Shown here one piece after another: positions 1 to 5,535 of a DNA stretch of 5,535 bases. Made by a program: the position numbers and the translations under genes. The DNA comes from Bacteroidota bacterium (GTDB taxonomy: Bacteria; Bacteroidota; Bacteroidia; Bacteroidales; UBA1556): assembly GCA_003973505.1 (NCBI GenBank), contig QNXT01000008.1:1-5535 (forward strand). Reading direction: 5' to 3'. The notes beneath the pieces are model-generated. The model saw nothing but the letters and a program-made list of their open reading frames with translations, ran no database searches and was not told where the DNA came from. Every line of letters begins with the position of its first letter. Position 1 is the first letter of the stretch.

Positions 1-579
1 CCTAAAAATATTATCTTCTTAACAGCAGATGCATTTGGTGTGCTACCTCCTGTAAGTAAGCTTACAAAAGAGCAAGCGATGTACTACTTCTTAAGTGGAT
101 ATACTGCAAAAGTTGCTGGAACAGAGCGTGGTATTACTGAACCTGTAGCAACATTTAGTGCTTGTTTTGGAGAGGCATTCTTACCACTAAGACCAACATT
201 CTATGCTAAACTTTTAGGTGAAAAGATCGATAAGCATAATGTAAATGTCTATCTTGTTAATACAGGTTGGACAGGTGGTCCATACGGTGTTGGTAAGCGT
301 ATGAGTATTAAAGATACAAGAGCTTGTATTAATGGTATTTTAAATGGCTCTATTAATAATGCAGAGTTTGATACACTTGAAGTATTTAACTTGCAAGTAC
401 CTAAAGCATTAGATGGGGTAGCTGATAATGCAATCTTAATGCCAAAAAATACTTGGGAAGATAAAGAGGCATACAGCAAAAGCCTTAGAGAGCTAGCAGC
501 CATGTTTATTGAGAACTTTAAGCGCTACAGTGAAAGTGGTAGCGAGTTTGATTACTCAGTAGCTGGTCCACAACTATAA
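1..579 (+). CDS. pckA: Phosphoenolpyruvate carboxykinase (ATP), C-terminal part
   Basis: The reading frame is open from the first base, so the 5' part of the gene lies outside the window; 192 residues plus a TAA stop are visible. The protein converts oxaloacetate and ATP to phosphoenolpyruvate, ADP and CO2 in the cytoplasm, the entry step of gluconeogenesis. Recognisable family segments, in order, are [17 protein letters not shown] near the left edge, the [20 protein letters not shown] block, [12 protein letters not shown], then NTGWTGG and [11 protein letters not shown], which form the nucleotide-binding side of the active site. The C-terminus ends in VAGPQL, close to the VAAGPKL ending I recall for the E. 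coli enzyme, so the 3' end is complete. The family is usually about 525-540 residues, so roughly the last third is present. These motifs belong to the ATP-dependent family, not the GTP-dependent one. An intrinsic terminator follows immediately. No frameshift or odd codon use is seen. Confidence 0.97.
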   Translation, partial: PKNIIFLTADAFGVLPPVSKLTKEQAMYYFLSGYTAKVAGTERGITEPVATFSACFGEAFLPLRPTFYAKLLGEKIDKHNVNVYLVNTGWTGGPYGVGKRMSIKDTRACINGILNGSINNAEFDTLEVFNLQVPKALDGVADNAILMPKNTWEDKEAYSKSLRELAAMFIENFKRYSESGSEFDYSVAGPQL

Positions 580-583
580 TTTA

Positions 584-610
584 AGAGGCTTTGCGCCTCT
601 GCTTTTTTCT
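584..610 (+). terminator. Intrinsic terminator after pckA
   Basis: A perfect 6-bp stem pairs AGAGGC (584-589) with GCCTCT (595-600) around a 5-base loop, TTTGC. It is followed by a run of T with single C or G interruptions (GCTTTTTTCTTTTC). It begins 4 bases after the pckA stop codon, so it is well placed to end the pckA transcript and insulate the small gene downstream. The stem and T-tract are read directly; function is inferred from form and position. Confidence 0.88.
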
Positions 611-633
611 TTTCTTTATAAATTTCCCTTTTT

Positions 634-650
634 TATGATATTATTACAAT
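634..650 (+). promoter_or_regulatory. Candidate promoter for the small Cys-rich gene
   Basis: Two -10-like hexamers, TATGAT (634-639) and TACAAT (645-650), sit between the pckA terminator and the next gene, inside a very T-rich stretch (about 601-650). Campylobacterota housekeeping promoters usually rely on a good -10 box and upstream T-rich periodicity without a conserved -35 box, which fits. I cannot tell which hexamer is used. A promoter is expected here because the preceding transcript is terminated. Transcription would start near 646-657 and give a leader of roughly 40-50 bases. Confidence 0.45.
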
Positions 651-682
651 AAGTAGGTATTAAGAGTATGCAATAGAATGTT

Positions 683-690
683 AAAGGAGA
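683..690 (+). promoter_or_regulatory. Strong ribosome binding site for the Cys-rich protein
   Basis: AAAGGAGA, nearly perfectly complementary to the 16S rRNA 3' end, lies 4 bases before the ATG at 695. It fixes the start and suggests high translation, in contrast with the weak sites ahead of mraY and murD. Confidence 0.85.
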
Positions 691-694
691 TTTA

Positions 695-901
695 ATGGCT
701 TCTGGATGGGGATGTCAATATTTAACAAAAGAGGGTGATATAATCGATTGGTGTCGTAGACTAAAACATAAGTGCGAACCAGGTTGTAGTGGTTGTATTA
801 TTATGCAGTGTGAATTTACACAACCGCAGTTTCTATCTTTAGAAAATGAAGAGCCTAAAAAGGCAAAAAATCGAAGCGATGCACCACTTGAGGGTAGGTA
901 A
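695..901 (+). CDS. Small cysteine-rich hypothetical protein (68 aa)
   Basis: I do not recognise a characterised function. The 68-residue product has six cysteines (C7, C20, C27, C31, C34, C39), four of them clustered as CX3CX2CX4C in CEPGCSGCIIMQC, followed by a hydrophilic Lys/Glu-rich tail from about residue 48. There is no signal peptide or membrane segment, so a cytoplasmic location is likely. Cysteine spacing of this sort often binds zinc or an iron-sulfur cluster, but that is inference; a disulfide or redox role is also possible. The start is well supported: AAAGGAGA (683-690) is a near-ideal Shine-Dalgarno sequence 4 bases before the ATG, the strongest in the window. The gene stands alone between the pckA terminator and a convergent tRNA, so it is probably monocistronic. 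Its strong ribosome site, non-random Cys content and independent position argue for a real gene; the function stays open. Confidence 0.82.
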   Translation: MASGWGCQYLTKEGDIIDWCRRLKHKCEPGCSGCIIMQCEFTQPQFLSLENEEPKKAKNRSDAPLEGR

Positions 902-1071
902 TACTGTTTATACTCTTTTTACTTTAACTAACAATCGTTACTAACTATTCACAAAACTTTTAAGAGTATAAAAGCTTTATTTTTAAGAAGATAATTAGCT
1001 CAAAATATTTGTATGAGAATTTTAAAATTAGTAGTTTGTTTTTATAATTTAATGGATTTCATATATAGAAG
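902..1071. other. AT-rich intergenic gap between convergent units
   Basis: These 170 bases separate the small + strand gene from the minus-strand tRNA-Phe. I find no credible gene here. The stretch holds an 11-bp inverted repeat (listed separately) and otherwise A/T-rich sequence. Neither strand shows a clear GC-rich hairpin followed by a T-run, so how the two convergent transcripts end is not evident. The only open frame of note (1013-1177, +) is an antisense reading of the tRNA and is rejected. Confidence 0.6.
907..972. repeat. 11-bp inverted repeat with long spacer
   Basis: TTTATACTCTT (907-917) is the exact reverse complement of AAGAGTATAAA (962-972), with a 44-base spacer. Inside the spacer a small 4-bp hairpin, TAAC-AATC-GTTA (929-940), can form. 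On the + strand the right arm is followed by AGCTTTATTTTT, so a weak terminator or an mRNA 3'-end stabilising structure for the Cys-rich gene is possible, but the arms are AT-rich and the loop is long. The core octamer AAGAGTAT also occurs at 662-669 in the leader of the same gene, so a protein-binding site is an alternative reading. Confidence 0.45.
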
Positions 1072-1147
1072 TGGTGGCCCTGGACGGAATCGAACCGCCG
1101 ACACAGGGATTTTCAATCCCTTGCTCTACCGACTGAGCTACAGTGCC
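1072..1147 (-). tRNA. tRNA-Phe (anticodon GAA)
   Basis: On the minus strand a complete 76-nt cloverleaf can be drawn. It has a 7-bp acceptor (GGCACTG with CAGGGCC), TA, D stem GCTC/GAGC with loop AGTCGGTA, A26, a 5-bp anticodon stem AGGGA/TCCCT with loop TTGAAAA, variable loop GTGTC, T stem GGCGG/CCGTC with loop TTCGATT, discriminator A and an encoded CCA. The anticodon GAA (+ strand 1112-1114) reads UUC and UUU, giving phenylalanine. All stems pair except position 4 with 69 in the acceptor, which is A opposite G; the T stem has one G-U pair (50-64). Identity elements expected for tRNA-Phe (A73, GAA anticodon) are present. It lies 57 bases downstream of murD on the same strand, with its own -10 box between them, so it could be transcribed alone or by read-through from mraY-murD. 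Confidence 0.96.
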
Positions 1148-1162
1148 TTTGTAAGTGGCGAA

Positions 1163-1168
1163 ATTATA
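1163..1168 (-). promoter_or_regulatory. -10 box of a tRNA-Phe promoter
   Basis: The minus strand reads TATAAT, a perfect sigma-70 -10 hexamer, 15 bases before the first base of the mature tRNA. That would place the start of transcription about 8 bases ahead of it. No good -35 hexamer is present at the usual distance. Instead the upstream sequence carries spaced T-tracts (TTTATTTTAAGTTTTAC), as is common for Campylobacterota promoters. The box is immediately downstream of murD, and no terminator separates the two genes. Confidence 0.7.
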
Positions 1169-1204
1169 GCTAAATAAACTTAAGTAAAACTTAAAATAAA
1201 CCGA

Positions 1205-2446
1205 TTAAATCTTTTTAACAAAATTTTTAAATAGATCGCCTCTTTGGGCATAAGAGCTAAATTGATCTAAGCTAGATGCTGCTGGTGCAAGGAGCGCAAC
1301 ACTCTTTGTAGTATGTACACTATCTATCGCTTTAAGAGCATTTTCTAAAAGTGTTGCATTTATACAGTTAATAGAATACTCCTTTGCCAATTGCTCAATT
1401 TTATCTGCATTGCTGCCTATTGCATAGATATTTACATTAAGTCCAGCAATCTCTTGGAAAAGTGGTTCAAGGTCAACACCCTTATCGTCACCTCCAAGGA
1501 TTAGATGTATCTCTTTATCGTTATAGAGCTTAATAGCCTGCAAAGCAGCATCGATATTTGTTGCTTTAGAATCATTAACCCAAAGACGCCCTTTTGTATC
1601 ACTAAGCTCCTCTTGTCTATGGGCATCTAAGATAAAGCTATTAATAGCGCTGTAATCTATACTATCGTAGAGCACTTTTACTATTGCCATAGCTAAGATA
1701 CTATCAAGCAAAAATGCCCCTTTAAATTTGATTTTAGAGCTATCTATTTTAAAAAATTTCTCTATATCTTCAATATCTTCATACTCTACTACCCATGCAT
1801 TACCTTTTGGTAGTGCTAACCCTTTAGGTACAAGTGCAAGCTCGCCCTCTTGCATAGTTTTTAGAGGTTTTAGTTTATCTTCTATGTAGTTGTCGCTTCC
1901 AGCATGCCAATCTAAATGGTCTGGAGTAATTGGCAGGAGGAGATAGATATTTGGTGATGCATACTTGGTATGGTGTAGTGTAAAGGAGCTTGTCTCAAGT
2001 ACCCAGATTGGGGCATTGCTATCAAGCTCTGCTAAGGGTGTGCCAATATTGCCACCGCTAAGTGCACCTTTTTCTTTTAAAAGGTGTGTAAGCATCTGTG
2101 TTGTCGTAGTTTTACCATTGGTGCCACTAATCCATATAGTTAATGGAAGTGTAGCATCTTGAGCAATTAGAGGAGAGGCTTTGCTTAAGAAAAGATCATA
2201 TTCACTTAAGAGATTATTAGATTGTTGCACTAATGGGTTACTAGGGTAGAGTGAAGGGGTTGCTACTTCAAGATCAAAGTTAGCTGCATCAAAAGCAGAA
2301 GATGGATAGATACTGTTACCAGCGTCGTCTATAAAGTGCTCTTTTGTATTATCATCAAAAAAGTTGCAGTTACCGCCTAGTTTTTTAGCGATTGCTTTTG
2401 TTGTTTTACCATAGCCAAAGAGGGCAATTTTACTCTTGTCTATCAT
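1205..2446 (-). CDS. murD: UDP-N-acetylmuramoyl-L-alanine:D-glutamate ligase
   Basis: This cytoplasmic ATP-dependent ligase adds D-glutamate to UDP-MurNAc-L-alanine, the second amino acid step of the peptidoglycan stem peptide. The 413-residue protein shows the three Mur ligase parts. There is an N-terminal Rossmann-like UDP-binding domain (ALFGYGKTTKAIA near residue 8), a central ATPase domain with P-loop GTNGKTT (108-114, K112), ETSSF (E151), PDHLDWH (H177, metal ligand) and DKLK (K191, aligned with the carbamylated lysine), and a C-terminal domain with HRQE (276-279), NDSKATN (291-297), GGDDKG (318-323) and the MurD signature SSLDQFSSYAQRGDLF (391-406). That last motif separates MurD from MurC, MurE and MurF. 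It is slightly shorter than the E. coli enzyme (438), with all key residues kept. Its ATG lies one base after the mraY stop (TAA-C-ATG), and no strong Shine-Dalgarno is seen in the mraY 3' end, so translation is probably coupled to mraY. Confidence 0.97.
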   Translation of the reverse strand: MIDKSKIALFGYGKTTKAIAKKLGGNCNFFDDNTKEHFIDDAGNSIYPSSAFDAANFDLEVATPSLYPSNPLVQQSNNLLSEYDLFLSKASPLIAQDATLPLTIWISGTNGKTTTTQMLTHLLKEKGALSGGNIGTPLAELDSNAPIWVLETSSFTLHHTKYASPNIYLLLPITPDHLDWHAGSDNYIEDKLKPLKTMQEGELALVPKGLALPKGNAWVVEYEDIEDIEKFFKIDSSKIKFKGAFLLDSILAMAIVKVLYDSIDYSAINSFILDAHRQEELSDTKGRLWVNDSKATNIDAALQAIKLYNDKEIHLILGGDDKGVDLEPLFQEIAGLNVNIYAIGSNADKIEQLAKEYSINCINATLLENALKAIDSVHTTKSVALLAPAASSLDQFSSYAQRGDLFKNFVKKI

Positions 2447-2447
2447 G

Positions 2448-3509
2448 TTAGCGAATCTTTAGTGTAATTAGGGCTAGTAGGTTGGCAATGAGTGCAATCA
2501 TCCAAAATCTTACAATAATCTTACTCTCTTTCCAGCCCTTCATCTCAAAGTGGTGGTGGATTGGTGCCATAAGGAAGACTCTCTTTTTGCGTAGTTTATA
2601 ACTGCCAACTTGTAACATTACAGAGAGTGTCTCGATTACAAAAATAATTCCAACAAGAATAAGTAAGATTTCGCTTTTTCCTAAAATTGCCAAATAGCCT
2701 AAGAATGCTCCTATAGAGAGAGATCCGGTATCTCCCATAAAGAGTTGTGCAGGAAATGCATTGTACCACAAAAATCCAAGTAGACCACCAGCAAGTGCAG
2801 CAGCGATAATAACTACCTCTCCCACCCCTTTGATATTAGGAAGGAGTAGATAGTTTGAGAATATTGCGTGTCCAACTATATAGACAATAATACCAAGAGT
2901 AGCAAGCCCAAAAATAGTTGGAACAGTTGCTAAGCCATCTAGTCCATCTGTAAGATTTACTGCATTGCTAGCAGCTATCATTACTACTATCCAAAAAGGT
3001 ATAGCAAAATATCCCATATCAAAAAGTGGTGTTTTAACAAATGGAACATAAAATGTTGTAGGGATATTCGTAGCAAAAACGAGCAAAAGTGTAACTATTA
3101 AAGAGATAACGATTAAAAGTGCCATCTTTGCTTTTGCACTTAAACCTTGTAGGTTATCTTTGCTTAGTATTTTGCCTAAGTCGTCTTTCATTCCTACTAA
3201 TCCAAAACCAATCAGCGTAATTAGCCCACCAATTGCATAGATATTATGGAGCTTAACAGTAAGAATAGATGCAAAAACTGTAGTAAAAAGAAAAACAGCA
3301 CCACCCATTGTAGGGGTTGCCTGTTTACTTTCGTGACTCTTTACCCATTTATTAATTGGTTGGTTCGCTTTTTTTGCTTTTGCCCAACGGATATAAAGCG
3401 GAATAAGGTACATTGTAAAAGAGAATGAAATTAAAAAAGCAATTCCAGCACGCACAGAGATATATTGGAGGATATTAATATCGAATAATTCATATAAGTA
3501 GTATAACAT
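2448..3509 (-). CDS. mraY: Phospho-N-acetylmuramoyl-pentapeptide-transferase (lipid I synthase)
   Basis: This integral inner-membrane enzyme transfers phospho-MurNAc-pentapeptide from UDP to undecaprenyl phosphate, making lipid I, the first membrane step of peptidoglycan synthesis. With the start used here it has 353 residues and about ten hydrophobic segments. Signatures are TPTMGG (65-70), GMKDDLGK (106-113, with the two catalytic-site Asp residues), [13 protein letters not shown] (182-194), [11 protein letters not shown] (257-267) and the APIHHHFE triple-His loop (315-322), typical of MraY and not of the related WecA. The frame extends 5 codons further to a TTG at 3522-3524, but I choose the ATG at 3507-3509: an AAAGATGAG stretch gives it a ribosome site, nothing similar precedes the TTG, and MLYYLYELF resembles family N-termini I recall. 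It is first in a two-gene unit with murD and divergent from gpmI. Confidence 0.96.
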   Translation of the reverse strand: MLYYLYELFDINILQYISVRAGIAFLISFSFTMYLIPLYIRWAKAKKANQPINKWVKSHESKQATPTMGGAVFLFTTVFASILTVKLHNIYAIGGLITLIGFGLVGMKDDLGKILSKDNLQGLSAKAKMALLIVISLIVTLLLVFATNIPTTFYVPFVKTPLFDMGYFAIPFWIVVMIAASNAVNLTDGLDGLATVPTIFGLATLGIIVYIVGHAIFSNYLLLPNIKGVGEVVIIAAALAGGLLGFLWYNAFPAQLFMGDTGSLSIGAFLGYLAILGKSEILLILVGIIFVIETLSVMLQVGSYKLRKKRVFLMAPIHHHFEMKGWKESKIIVRFWMIALIANLLALITLKIR

Positions 3510-3600
3510 TTTCTCATCTTTCAACTATTTGTCATATAAGAAATGATATTTTACTACAAAATTTTTAAGTCAAGAAACTTTTGGTTCAAAAGGAAAGATA
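3510..3600. promoter_or_regulatory. Divergent promoter region between mraY and gpmI
   Basis: These 91 AT-rich bases must hold start signals for both the mraY-murD and gpmI-fabG units. For the minus strand, TTGACT (3568-3573) and TAAAAT (3548-3553) form a plausible pair, but the 14-base spacer is short, so the -35 resemblance may be accidental. For the plus strand, TATAAG (3535-3540) is the best -10-like hexamer, with no convincing partner. The ribosome site for gpmI (AAAGGAAAG, about 3589-3597) is clear. I see no operator palindrome or riboswitch-like structure. Confidence 0.45.
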
Positions 3601-5085
3601 ATGTCTAAAAAAACTCTCTTAATTATTACAGATGGCATTGGCTATAAACCACAAAGTAGAGCAAATGCATTTGAAAAAGCAAAAAAACCTACATACGATC
3701 ATCTCTTTAAAAACTATCCACATACACTTATATCGACACATGGCTTAAGTGTTGGACTACCACAGGGACAGATGGGAAATAGCGAAGTAGGGCATATGAC
3801 ATTAGGTAGTGGTAGAGTGCTCTACCAAGACTTAGTTAAAATCTCTTTGGCATTAGAGGATGGAAGCTTAAAAGAGAACGAAGCACTACAAAGTGTTTTA
3901 AGCAGTACAAACAGAGTACATATTATAGGACTTTTAAGTGACGGGGGTGTCCATTCACATATTGACCATATTATTGGTTTGGCTAAGATTGCAAAAGATG
4001 AGGGGAAAAGAGTCTTTTTGCACCTTATAACTGATGGTAGAGATGTATCTCCAACAAGTGCTCCAAAATATTTAGAAGAAATTGAAAAAATTACAGATGA
4101 TACTATTACAATTGCTACAATTAGTGGACGCTACTATACAATGGATAGAGATAATAGATGGGAGCGTATCGAAAAGGGGTATAGAGCAATTGTAGAAGCA
4201 ACGCCTAAAAGTGAGCTTTCGCCAAAAGAGTACATTGCTAAAAGTTATGAGAGTGGTGTAACAGATGAGTTTATTCTCCCAAGCGCATTTAGTGGATATG
4301 ATGGTATGGAAGATGGTGATGGCGTTATTATTGCAAACTTTAGAAGTGACCGAGTTCGTGAGATAACAACAGCACTTGGAGCAAAAGAGTTTACGCACTT
4401 TAAGCGAAAAGATATAAATTTACATATAGCTACAATGACCCAGTATGATGCAACATTTAACTACCCGGTACTCTTTAAGAAAGAGGCACCAAAGAATACT
4501 TTGGCTGAGTATATTAGCAATAAAGGATTAAAACAGCTCCATACAGCAGAGACAGAGAAGTATGCTCATGTGACATTCTTCTTTAATGGTGGGATTGAGG
4601 AGCCATATATCAATGAGAGTAGAGTTTTAATACCTAGTCCAGATGTTGCAACTTACGACTTAAAGCCGCAGATGTCTGCACCTGAGGTTGGAGAGGCAGT
4701 ACGCACTGCAATGGATGAGGAGTATGATTTTATTGTTGTAAACTTTGCAAATGGTGATATGGTAGGACATACTGGTAACTTTGATGCAGCAATAAAAGCT
4801 GTTGAAGCAGTAGATAAAGAGCTTGGATTAATATTGGAAAAAGCCAAAGAGAAAGGGTATAATATTGTTTTAACTTCAGACCATGGTAACTGTGAAGAGA
4901 TGGTTGATGCGCAGGGGAATACCTTAACAAACCATACAGTTGGAGAGGTTTGGGCATTTGTTGTCTCAGATAAGGTTACTAAGCTTAAAAGTGGTGGAGG
5001 TTTAAATAATATCGCTGCAACTGTTTTGGAGTTGATGGAGCTTGAGGTTCCAAGCGAAATGGATGAGAGTTTAATTAAACAATAG
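3601..5085 (+). CDS. gpmI: 2,3-bisphosphoglycerate-independent phosphoglycerate mutase
   Basis: This cytoplasmic metalloenzyme (usually Mn2+) interconverts 3-phosphoglycerate and 2-phosphoglycerate through a phosphoserine intermediate, serving glycolysis and gluconeogenesis. The 494-residue length is slightly below the usual 505-515. Visible active-site elements are ITDGIG with metal ligand D11, GNSEVGH with the nucleophile S61, DGGVHSH with H118, ITDGRDVSP (143-151), [14 protein letters not shown] (176-189), NFRSDRVRE (246-254), [13 protein letters not shown] with K320, FANGDMVGH with D386 and H390, TSDHGN with D427 and H428, and NHT with H445. They match the metal and substrate ligands known from the Geobacillus enzyme in order and spacing, so the protein should be active and is not a dPGM or a plain alkaline phosphatase. 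Start: ATG with AAAGGAAAG a few bases upstream. It is followed after 12 bases by fabG, probably in one transcript, and diverges from mraY. Confidence 0.98.
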   Translation: MSKKTLLIITDGIGYKPQSRANAFEKAKKPTYDHLFKNYPHTLISTHGLSVGLPQGQMGNSEVGHMTLGSGRVLYQDLVKISLALEDGSLKENEALQSVLSSTNRVHIIGLLSDGGVHSHIDHIIGLAKIAKDEGKRVFLHLITDGRDVSPTSAPKYLEEIEKITDDTITIATISGRYYTMDRDNRWERIEKGYRAIVEATPKSELSPKEYIAKSYESGVTDEFILPSAFSGYDGMEDGDGVIIANFRSDRVREITTALGAKEFTHFKRKDINLHIATMTQYDATFNYPVLFKKEAPKNTLAEYISNKGLKQLHTAETEKYAHVTFFFNGGIEEPYINESRVLIPSPDVATYDLKPQMSAPEVGEAVRTAMDEEYDFIVVNFANGDMVGHTGNFDAAIKAVEAVDKELGLILEKAKEKGYNIVLTSDHGNCEEMVDAQGNTLTNHTVGEVWAFVVSDKVTKLKSGGGLNNIAATVLELMELEVPSEMDESLIKQ

Positions 5086-5092
5086 AAGGGAG
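5086..5092 (+). promoter_or_regulatory. Ribosome binding site setting the TTG start of fabG
   Basis: AAGGGAG begins on the base right after the gpmI TAG stop and ends 5 bases before the TTG at 5098. No in-frame ATG or GTG precedes the conserved NAD(P)-binding motif at a sensible distance, so this site decides the start. Its position next to the stop favours re-initiation by ribosomes finishing gpmI. Confidence 0.8.
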
Positions 5093-5097
5093 ACAAG

Positions 5098-5535
5098 TTG
5101 AAATTTAGTGGTAAAAATGTATTAGTAACTGGTGCGAGTAGAGGTATTGGGGCGCAAATTGCTAAAACTTTAGCAGAGTTTGGGCTTAAAGTTTGGGTAA
5201 ATTACAGAAGCGGCGAAGCAGAGGCAAATGCTGTAAAAGATGAAATTATTAAAAATGGTGGCGAGGCTGCAATTATCGGCTTTGATGTAAGTGATGAAGA
5301 GGCTTTTGTAGGCGCAATTAAGCAGATAGTTGAGTCTGATGGAGAGCTTAGCTATTTGGTAAATAATGCAGGTATCACAAAAGATAAACTTGCAATGCGT
5401 ATGAAAACAGAAGAGTTTATGGCAGTAATTGAGGCTAACTTAAAATCTGTATTTATAGGGTGTAGAGAGTCTATAAAAGTTATGGGTAAAAAGCGTTTTG
5501 GAAGTGTTGTAAATGTTGCTAGTATTGTAGGCGAA
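5098..5535 (+). CDS. fabG: 3-oxoacyl-[acyl-carrier-protein] reductase, N-terminal part
   Basis: This cytoplasmic short-chain dehydrogenase uses NADPH to reduce 3-oxoacyl-ACP to 3-hydroxyacyl-ACP in the fatty acid elongation cycle. The gene is cut by the right window edge: 146 residues of about 245-248 are visible. The frame starts KFSGKNVLVTGASRGIG, with the TGxxxGxG dinucleotide-binding motif at 11-18. It continues with D63 in GFDV (adenine contact), NNAG (89-92), N114 in EANLKSVF and the catalytic serine S142 in NVASIVGE. The YxxxK pair lies beyond the edge. The start is a TTG with a good AAGGGAG site. SDR members are numerous, so substrate assignment rests on the close FabG-like N-terminus and NNAGITKDKLAMRM segment and on the gpmI-fabG order, which I recall from Campylobacter, with acpP a little downstream there. 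No frameshift is seen in the visible part. Confidence 0.93.
   Translation, partial: MKFSGKNVLVTGASRGIGAQIAKTLAEFGLKVWVNYRSGEAEANAVKDEIIKNGGEAAIIGFDVSDEEAFVGAIKQIVESDGELSYLVNNAGITKDKLAMRMKTEEFMAVIEANLKSVFIGCRESIKVMGKKRFGSVVNVASIVGE

Noticed and set aside
249..503. Antisense open frame inside pckA
   Set aside because: It lies fully within conserved pckA coding sequence and has no recognisable motif or start signal.
678..695. Five-codon upstream frame ATG TTA AAG GAG ATT TAA whose stop overlaps the ATG of the Cys-rich gene (TAATG)
   Set aside because: It contains the downstream gene's own ribosome site as coding sequence and has no good site of its own; a leader peptide cannot be supported from sequence alone.
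1013..1177. A 54-codon plus-strand open frame (MRILKLVVCFYN...) across the tRNA
   Set aside because: Its middle (GGPGRNRTADTGIFNPLLYRLSY) is the antisense translation of tRNA-Phe, a well-known source of spurious protein entries; it has no ribosome site.
1148..1204. Palindrome ACTTAAGT between murD and the tRNA as a possible terminator
   Set aside because: The stem is short and AT-rich with no loop and no T-run; the region is better explained as the tRNA promoter.
1965..2162. Plus-strand open frame inside murD (and a similar one at 3246-3428 inside mraY)
   Set aside because: Both overlap conserved catalytic regions of the minus-strand genes and look like frame shadows; the Cys-rich look of the second comes from the antisense of coding repeats, not from a family.
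4653..5096. A 147-codon antisense open frame opposite the end of gpmI, plus shorter ones at 4730-4957 and 4072-4398
   Set aside because: gpmI is unambiguous on the plus strand with all catalytic motifs. The antisense frames are low-complexity (Ser/Pro/Thr- or Leu/Tyr-rich) readings with no domain or ribosome site.
1..5535. Signs of a mobile element, defence system, CRISPR array or prophage
   Set aside because: No transposase, integrase, spaced repeats or attachment-site duplication at the tRNA 3' end was seen; all large genes are core housekeeping genes of one consistent base composition.

Overview
The window looks like ordinary chromosomal sequence from a low-GC member of the Campylobacterota (the former Epsilonproteobacteria), probably a free-living Sulfurimonas- or Sulfurovum-type organism. 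The reasons are the AT-rich composition, the dense packing, the protein sequences themselves, and the divergent arrangement murD-mraY <- -> gpmI-fabG. From memory, Campylobacter jejuni has the same four genes in the same order. The genus is inference only. I see no insertion sequence, phage gene, CRISPR array, rRNA or plasmid function.

Layout, left to right. Bases 1-579 (+) are the 3' end of pckA, ATP-dependent phosphoenolpyruvate carboxykinase, closed by a clear intrinsic terminator. A small, strongly translated-looking, cysteine-rich protein of unknown function follows at 695-901 (+). A 170-base AT-rich gap comes next, with an 11-bp inverted repeat and no recognisable gene. On the minus strand are tRNA-Phe(GAA) at 1072-1147, murD at 1205-2446 and mraY, whose start I move to 3509. 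A 91-base divergent promoter region separates mraY from gpmI (3601-5085, +), which is followed 12 bases later by fabG (from a TTG at 5098, cut by the window edge).

Functionally, mraY and murD act in peptidoglycan precursor synthesis: lipid I formation at the inner membrane and D-glutamate addition to UDP-MurNAc-L-Ala in the cytoplasm. They are separated by one base and are probably translationally coupled. gpmI (2-/3-phosphoglycerate interconversion) and pckA (oxaloacetate to PEP) are steps of the same lower glycolytic/gluconeogenic route, which fits an organism that builds sugars from C3/C4 acids. fabG is the ketoacyl-ACP reductase of fatty acid synthesis and appears co-transcribed with gpmI.

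Points worth a second look are an A-G mismatch in the acceptor stem of the tRNA-Phe gene, the small Cys-rich protein with an 8-base motif repeated around it, and start-codon choices for mraY and fabG. I did not find evidence of a new biological system; the nearest to unexplored material is the 68-residue Cys-rich gene and its flanks.
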